The position numbers were made by a program, and so were the translations under genes. A stretch of DNA of 64,000 bases, from NCBI RefSeq assembly GCF_900188245.1, contig NZ_FZOK01000008.1:62001-126000 (forward strand), in the 5' to 3' direction. The notes beneath the pieces were generated by a model. The model saw nothing but the letters and a program-made list of their open reading frames with translations. It made no database searches and was not told where the DNA came from. Shown piece after piece: positions 59,116 through 64,000 of this stretch. The number at the start of each line of letters is the position of its first letter. The first letter of the stretch is position 1. This DNA comes from Belliella buryatensis (GTDB taxonomy: Bacteria; Bacteroidota; Bacteroidia; Cytophagales; Cyclobacteriaceae).

Positions 59116-59291
59116 AATAAATAGAAATATAGCTTAGCTGAAATATTTCTGAAGTCAGATAGATTGATATACGGCTTCACTCAAATAATGCTTCGCAGAA
59201 GACATATATGATGCTCTCAGCTATATCTTTTCTATTTCAATCATAATTCTACAATATTCAACCATCTAACAATACCTAAAACAATTAACCC
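59116..59291 (+). other. glpD-glpK intergenic region with long inverted repeat
   Basis: 176 bases. AAATAGAAATATAGCT (59119-59134) can pair with AGCTATATCTTTTCTATTT (59219-59237), with a three-base bulge. No T-run follows. I see no TAnnTTTG box for glpK, so glpK may depend on glpD transcription. Confidence 0.4.
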
Positions 59292-60782
59292 ATGCCTCAA
59301 TACATATTATCATTAGACCAAGGGACAACTAGTTCCAGAGCAATAATTTTTGATGCAAAAGGTCAGATTGTATCAGTAGCACAAAAAGATTTTAGGCAAC
59401 ATTTCCCAAGGTCAGGCTGGGTTGAGCATGACCCACAAGAAATTTGGTCTAGCCAATCGGCTGTTATGATTGAATCCCTAGCCAACCAAGGAATCAAAGC
59501 CAATCAAATTGCAGCAATTGGCATCACCAATCAGAGAGAAACAACAATCGTTTGGGATAAAAAAACAGGCAAAGCCATATATAATGCCATAGTTTGGCAA
59601 GATAGGAGAACTGCTGCTTTTTGCAATGAATTGAAAGAGGCTGGAAAAGCTGAAATGATCACTCAAAAAACAGGTTTAATACTAGATGCGTACTTTTCTT
59701 CCACAAAGATCAAATGGATCCTTGACAATGTAGAAGGGGCGAGAGATAAAGCTGAACTTGGTGAATTGGCTTTTGGAACTGTGGATACTTGGCTGATTTG
59801 GAAACTCACGGGAAGTAAAGCCCATGCTACGGATATCAGCAATGCCAGCAGAACAATGCTTTACAATATTCATGAAGAAAAATGGGATGAAGAATTATTG
59901 GATCTTTTTAAAATCCCACGCAACATGTTGCCAGAAGTAAAAGAAAGTGCCGAAATCGTAGGAGAAACAGCTGGAGATATTCTTTCGCACAAGATCCCTA
60001 TATCTGGAGTTGCAGGTGATCAGCAGGCCGCACTTTTTGGACAACTTTGCACCCAAGCAGGTATGGCCAAGACTACATATGGCACTGGATGCTTTCTTGT
60101 CATGAACACAGGAGACAAGCCAGTAACCTCCTCAAATAAACTTCTCACCACCATAGCTTGGAAGGTAAATGGAAAAACGAGTTATGCATTAGAAGGCTCC
60201 GTATTTATAGGTGGTGCTGCTATTCAGTGGTTGAGAGATGGGATAGAACTTTTTGGCCATGCTAAGGAAAGTGAGAAGCTTGCTGCTAGCTTAGTAGATA
60301 ATGATGGGGTCTATTTTGTCCCAGCTTTATCAGGACTTGGAGCACCACATTGGGATCAAGATGCACGTGGAGCATTTTTTGGAATCACTAGAGGGACGAC
60401 TATTGCGCATATGACACGAGCAGCATTAGAGGCCATTGCTTACCAAGTCAATGATGTGCTCAAAGCCATGGAAAAAGATAGTGACGAACCCACTAAAGAG
60501 CTTCGAGTAGATGGGGGTGCAACTGCCAACAACTTCCTCATGCAATTCCAAGCAGATATTTTGGGATGCAAAATTACTAGACCCAAAATCATTGAAACCA
60601 CAGCCATTGGAGCAGCATTTTTAGCCGGTTTGGCCGTCGGGTTTTGGAAAGACGAAGAGGAACTCAAATCCCTTTGGGAGGAAGACAAAAGCTTCGAACC
60701 AAATATGGATAAGGAAAAAGTCGAAAAATATCTACATTTTTGGCATAAGGCAGTTGAAAGATCTAAAAACTGGGTAGAATAA
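59292..60782 (+). CDS. glpK: Glycerol kinase
   Basis: 496 residues, FGGY family. [15 protein letters not shown] for phosphate binding, [24 protein letters not shown] and the C-terminal signature [20 protein letters not shown]. It makes glycerol-3-phosphate. Its stop overlaps the glpF ATG (TAATG). Confidence 0.97.
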   Translation: MPQYILSLDQGTTSSRAIIFDAKGQIVSVAQKDFRQHFPRSGWVEHDPQEIWSSQSAVMIESLANQGIKANQIAAIGITNQRETTIVWDKKTGKAIYNAIVWQDRRTAAFCNELKEAGKAEMITQKTGLILDAYFSSTKIKWILDNVEGARDKAELGELAFGTVDTWLIWKLTGSKAHATDISNASRTMLYNIHEEKWDEELLDLFKIPRNMLPEVKESAEIVGETAGDILSHKIPISGVAGDQQAALFGQLCTQAGMAKTTYGTGCFLVMNTGDKPVTSSNKLLTTIAWKVNGKTSYALEGSVFIGGAAIQWLRDGIELFGHAKESEKLAASLVDNDGVYFVPALSGLGAPHWDQDARGAFFGITRGTTIAHMTRAALEAIAYQVNDVLKAMEKDSDEPTKELRVDGGATANNFLMQFQADILGCKITRPKIIETTAIGAAFLAGLAVGFWKDEEELKSLWEEDKSFEPNMDKEKVEKYLHFWHKAVERSKNWVE

Positions 60783-61528
60783 TGGATGCATTCGTAGCAG
60801 AATTTGTAGGCACCTCGCTCCTTCTCGCAATGGGTTCTGGTGTCGTGGCCAATGTGGTATTGAATAATACCAAAGGACAAAATAGTGGATGGATAGTCAT
60901 CACCACAGCTTGGGCACTTGGAGTCTTTATCGGAGTGGTCGTAGCGGGACCTTATAGCGGTGCGCATCTGAATCCTGCCGTAAGTATTGCTTTAGCAATT
61001 GCAGGAGATTTTCCTTGGGCGGATGTCCCTAAGTATGTTTTCGCCCAGATACTCGGAGCTATGTTTGGTGCGGGAATCGCTTGGCTGGTTTACAAAGATC
61101 ATTTCGATGCGACAGATGATCCTGGATTAAAATTCGCCCCATTTGCAACTGTTCCAGCCATTAGAAATTTACCCTCCAACCTGATTTCAGAAATCGTAGG
61201 AACATCTGTTCTGATTATCGTAATTCTTTATTCGACAGAACCCATTTTACAGGATGGAAACAATACGCCGATTGGCCTAGGATCACTTGGTGCATTACCT
61301 GTAGCCTTTTTGGTTTGGGTGATTGGCTTATCTCTGGGAGGCACAACTGGCTACGCGATCAATCCTGCCCGTGACCTTGGACCAAGGATCATGCATCAAA
61401 TCTTACCTATCAGAGGAAAAGGAGGAAGTGATTGGGCTTACAGTTGGGTTCCGATAATAGGCCCCATCATAGGGGCTGTGTTGGCTACTGGAATATATTT
61501 ATTATTAGATCAAGGAGGAATGGTTTGA
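60782..61528 (+). CDS. glpF: Glycerol facilitator, MIP/aquaporin family
   Basis: 248 residues, six membrane helices and two half-helices with GAHLNPAVS and GYAINPARDLGPR. The Asp after the second NPA box marks the aquaglyceroporin subgroup. It lets glycerol diffuse into the cell, where GlpK traps it. Translationally coupled to glpK. Confidence 0.95.
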   Translation: MDAFVAEFVGTSLLLAMGSGVVANVVLNNTKGQNSGWIVITTAWALGVFIGVVVAGPYSGAHLNPAVSIALAIAGDFPWADVPKYVFAQILGAMFGAGIAWLVYKDHFDATDDPGLKFAPFATVPAIRNLPSNLISEIVGTSVLIIVILYSTEPILQDGNNTPIGLGSLGALPVAFLVWVIGLSLGGTTGYAINPARDLGPRIMHQILPIRGKGGSDWAYSWVPIIGPIIGAVLATGIYLLLDQGGMV

Positions 61529-61540
61529 GATATAGTGAGT

Positions 61541-61650
61541 TGATGACGTAAAGTCTATATCAAATCTAGATCAAGGCAATAAAAGTTGATTTTTATCCGC
61601 ATCAACCCGTTAGATCTGCGTCATCAGTATCTAATTGGATTTGATCTAGA
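61541..61650. repeat. Nested inverted repeats between glpF and the DUF4221-like gene
   Basis: GATGACG (61541-61547) with CGTCATC (61618-61624); ATCTAGATCAA (61563-61573) with TTGATCTAGAT (61640-61650); and GTTGAT (61584-61589) with ATCAAC (61600-61605). The first two cross each other, so they cannot both form at once. They lie between convergent genes where no ordinary terminator is seen. Confidence 0.45.
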
Positions 61651-61694
61651 TAGTTAAGTTATTCATCCATTCTTTCAAAAGAAGTTCCAGCTTT

Positions 61695-62876
61695 TCAAAG
61701 CTTATGAATAGGCCTTAAACCAACAAAAATCAACTCGTCTTCAGACGGATTATTATCTGGATGATTGATTGAAACATATAACTTTCCTTGATAGGTAAAG
61801 AACATCCTTGTGTAAAACTGATCTACAGGAAGATGATATTCACCTACCTTATTCATTTCCTTATCCAAAATAATTATTGATGGTTTTTTATTATCCCAGT
61901 TTTTCCTAACTCCATCCAAATCCTTGTAATCCACTCCTTCATAGGCAAACCTATACAAGTAACCAGTTTCATTATCATAAGCAATCTCACGATAGGAATT
62001 ACTCTCTAAATACTCTTGCTCATCATGATAGGGGCTTGGATTATCCAAGGGCAATATATCTCCATGTCCACTATGCCCAGCGGCTGCATAAGTAAGCGCT
62101 TCCGAGTCTATATTATAGATCAGCAGATCATTTAAGAATGGCAAACAAACGATTAACTGATCATCTCCCTTAAGCAAATGTGAGGTATGTGAAAAAAAAG
62201 CACTATATACCAGTGGTGACAAATGAGAAGGTAAATTCAAAACATGCTCCATCTGTGGCCGATCACCATGTGTAAACTTCATAAAATAAGTTCCAGACCA
62301 TAAACTCGGTGAATTATAATCTTGGTCTCCCGCCGCAAAAGTGAAAGTTGTATTTTTTGTTTGATTATAGATTAACGGTTGATTGGTATAATATAGCTGT
62401 ACAAAAGGTTTTTTATCTTCTCTTTCAACTTCCATTGAATTTATTCTTTGGAGAACATTACCGCTAAAATCTGTAACGTAAAGTTCACGACGCCAAGAAC
62501 TCCCAATCAATAGCGTGCTATCAGACATAACTTCAAATGCCTTAATCGTCCTTACTCCGTTGGGACCTTCTTGCTGAAACTTAATACTGAAACTTTCAGC
62601 ATCATCTGACAATGCATAAAACTCCAATTGGTTTGTATTTTCGTTGACTAGCCCCAAATAATCTTTTCCTTTTATACGAGCCTTTGAAATGTATTTTGAG
62701 AACACATTGGTTCTTTGCCCAATTGGAATAGATATCGTATCAGCTGAAATCAATGTGATTATATCATCAAATTTTCGTGGGTTAGGATCAAGCGATTGAC
62801 TCGTTGAAGCCTGTTTTTCACAACTTATTAAACTAAGAATGCTAAATAAAAAAAGAAGTAAATATATTTTCTTCAT
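61695..62876 (-). CDS. DUF4221-like lipoprotein (predicted beta-propeller)
   Basis: 393 residues. Lipobox SLISC with C19, so an envelope lipoprotein. The rest is beta-rich with repeated segments of about 45-60 residues containing aromatic and Asp-Gly turns (for example LLIGSSWRRELYVTDFSGN, IVCLPFLNDLLIYNIDSE), as in six-bladed propellers. It resembles the DUF4221 proteins common in Cyclobacteriaceae; function unknown. It stands alone with no gene of related role beside it. Confidence 0.65.
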   Translation of the reverse strand: MKKIYLLLFLFSILSLISCEKQASTSQSLDPNPRKFDDIITLISADTISIPIGQRTNVFSKYISKARIKGKDYLGLVNENTNQLEFYALSDDAESFSIKFQQEGPNGVRTIKAFEVMSDSTLLIGSSWRRELYVTDFSGNVLQRINSMEVEREDKKPFVQLYYTNQPLIYNQTKNTTFTFAAGDQDYNSPSLWSGTYFMKFTHGDRPQMEHVLNLPSHLSPLVYSAFFSHTSHLLKGDDQLIVCLPFLNDLLIYNIDSEALTYAAAGHSGHGDILPLDNPSPYHDEQEYLESNSYREIAYDNETGYLYRFAYEGVDYKDLDGVRKNWDNKKPSIIILDKEMNKVGEYHLPVDQFYTRMFFTYQGKLYVSINHPDNNPSEDELIFVGLRPIHKL

Positions 62877-63255
62877 GGATTCTGATTATTTGAAAAACTC
62901 ATTTTAACACAACTTCACCTAAAAGCTTCTTCAAGATCATGATTACTTTTGTTATGTCCAAGTGAATGTTTCTATTTTTAAAAAAATTTTGAATACTCTG
63001 AAATTTTGTACAAATCCGAAATTAAATTCCCTATTTATACATTATGGAAATCTAAATTAAACCTCTCTTAATATGGCTATTAGCTTGGAATAAAAAAGCC
63101 CTTCCAAAGTTTCAAACTTTGGAAGGGTTTGGATCCTAATTCAAGGCTATGATTATCATCGAATTAACTACATGAAACCATGAATAATACAGGTAATCAT
63201 CCTAAGTTAGGAGAGTGCAATTGAACTCTGAAGACTGTTGACCGTCGTCTGTTGA
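62877..63255. other. 379-base gene-free stretch
   Basis: It holds the upstream region of the DUF4221-like gene (62877-63090, no promoter box I can name), the acyl-CoA dehydrogenase terminator (63092-63130) and a 125-base 3' region with a short tandem repeat, CTGTTGAC at 63235-63242 and 63249-63256. No open frame with coding character is seen. Confidence 0.6.
63092..63130 (-). terminator. Terminator downstream of the acyl-CoA dehydrogenase gene
   Basis: A perfect 13-14-base stem CCCTTCCAAAGTT / AACTTTGGAAGGG (63099-63127) followed on the minus strand by six T. It is 126 bases beyond the stop codon. Confidence 0.88.
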
Positions 63256-64000
63256 CTACTTCAAAATCTCTCTCGAAATCACCAACTTCTGTATCTCGGA
63301 AGTTCCTTCACCGATTGTACAAAGCTTAGAATCTCTGTAGTATTTCTCTACTGGATAGTCTTTCGTAAATCCATAACCACCGAAAATTTGAACTGCTTCA
63401 TTGGAAACAGCAACACAAACTTCTGAAGCATAAAGTTTAGCTTTAGCTCCAGCAAGCGTCACCTTCTGCCCTTTGTTTTTCAAATCTGCTGCTTTGAAAG
63501 TCAGTAGTTTTGCAGCTTCCACTTGGGTTGCCATATCTGCAAGTTTGAAAGATATTCCCTGAAACTTACTAATTGGTTGATTGAACTGTTGCCTCTCTTT
63601 GGAATACTGAATAGAAGCCTCCAAAGCTCCCTCAGCAATCCCTAATGACAAGGCAGCAATAGAAATCCTTCCTCCGTCAAGAATTTTCATAGACTGAATA
63701 AACCCATCTCCTACCTCACCAAGAATATGATCCTTGTGAATCCTACAATCTTCAAATATCATCTCGGCTGTTTCAGATGCTCGCATTCCAAGCTTATCTT
63801 CTTTCCTTCCTGCTGAAAATCCTGGAGTACCTCTTTCAACCACAAATGCGGTCATTCCATGGGAATCACCCACTTCTCCAGTCCTAGCAATCACTACAGC
63901 CACATCACCAGAAGCACCGTGAGTGATGAAATTTTTAGCGCCATTAATCACGTAGTAATCTCCATCTTTCACGGCTACTGTACGCATATTTCCTGCATCG
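63256..64000 (-). CDS. Acyl-CoA dehydrogenase, C-terminal part
   Basis: 248 residues visible; the frame stays open to the right edge, so the N-terminus is missing. It has the middle beta domain ([19 protein letters not shown]), the helical domain with [37 protein letters not shown] and [18 protein letters not shown]. The Glu of EGTSEIQ is the catalytic-base position of short/branched-chain enzymes. FAD-dependent alpha,beta-oxidation of acyl-CoA; chain specificity cannot be told. Confidence 0.93.
   Translation of the reverse strand, partial: DAGNMRTVAVKDGDYYVINGAKNFITHGASGDVAVVIARTGEVGDSHGMTAFVVERGTPGFSAGRKEDKLGMRASETAEMIFEDCRIHKDHILGEVGDGFIQSMKILDGGRISIAALSLGIAEGALEASIQYSKERQQFNQPISKFQGISFKLADMATQVEAAKLLTFKAADLKNKGQKVTLAGAKAKLYASEVCVAVSNEAVQIFGGYGFTKDYPVEKYYRDSKLCTIGEGTSEIQKLVISREILK

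Noticed and set aside
63235-63256. Short tandem repeat CTGTTGAC with a 14-base period
   Set aside because: Only two copies, too short to be a CRISPR or mobile-element feature; treated as chance or slippage.

Overview
The window is a piece of a Bacteroidota chromosome, most likely order Cytophagales and plausibly family Cyclobacteriaceae. This rests on AT-rich DNA, near absence of Shine-Dalgarno sites, promoters of the form TTTG-N17-20-TAnnTTTG, and lineage-typical families (GWxTD, DUF2723, DUF3467, a DUF4221-like lipoprotein, L17 with an acidic tail). The family-level placement is inference, not a search result. No insertion sequence, phage, integron, CRISPR array or defence island is visible.

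Layout. 1-234: start of an outer-membrane porin-like gene leaving the window. 359-2184: thioredoxin plus a CstB-like persulfide dioxygenase/rhodanese. 2330-5311: DUF2723 membrane protein. 5375-8202: methyltransferase, GWxTD lipoprotein-like/exported protein, rlmB. 8233-12485: MscS-type channel and a DegP/HtrA protease. 12546-14895: MBOAT acyltransferase with an SGNH-like partner. 15040-17438: eno and carA.

17563-49000 is one continuous block of translation and transcription genes, all on the minus strand. Read in transcription order from 48899 it runs tRNA-Tyr, tRNA-Gly, tRNA-Thr, tuf, tRNA-Trp, secE, nusG, rplK, rplA, rplJ, rplL, rpoB, rpoC, a DUF3467 gene, rpsL, rpsG, fusA, rpsJ, then rplC to rplQ (29 genes including secY, map, infA, rpmJ and rpoA), then carA and eno. 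Terminators and promoters divide it: hairpins follow tuf, rplL, rpoC, rpsJ and rplQ, and good promoters precede tRNA-Tyr, tRNA-Trp, rpsL and rplC. rpsJ therefore belongs to the str unit rather than the S10 unit.

49053-56637: an M1 aminopeptidase lipoprotein, then rightward genes for a biotin carrier protein, pyrH, frr, prfC, an RluA-type pseudouridine synthase and a histidine phosphatase. 56665-61528 is a glycerol-use locus: a DeoR/GlpR regulator divergent from glpD, glpK and glpF, with repeated pyrimidine-rich elements between regulator and glpD. 61695-62876 is a DUF4221-like lipoprotein, and the window ends inside an acyl-CoA dehydrogenase.

Most of the window is housekeeping. The points that deserve follow-up are regulatory: the shared ribosomal promoter module, the promoter whose -33 box lies in the tuf terminator, a candidate internal promoter and hairpin before rpsH, and the small DUF3467 gene placed between rpoC and rpsL. 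I do not see a clearly new multi-gene system; the MBOAT/SGNH pair and the CstB-like/thioredoxin pair are the nearest to functional modules whose substrates are unknown.
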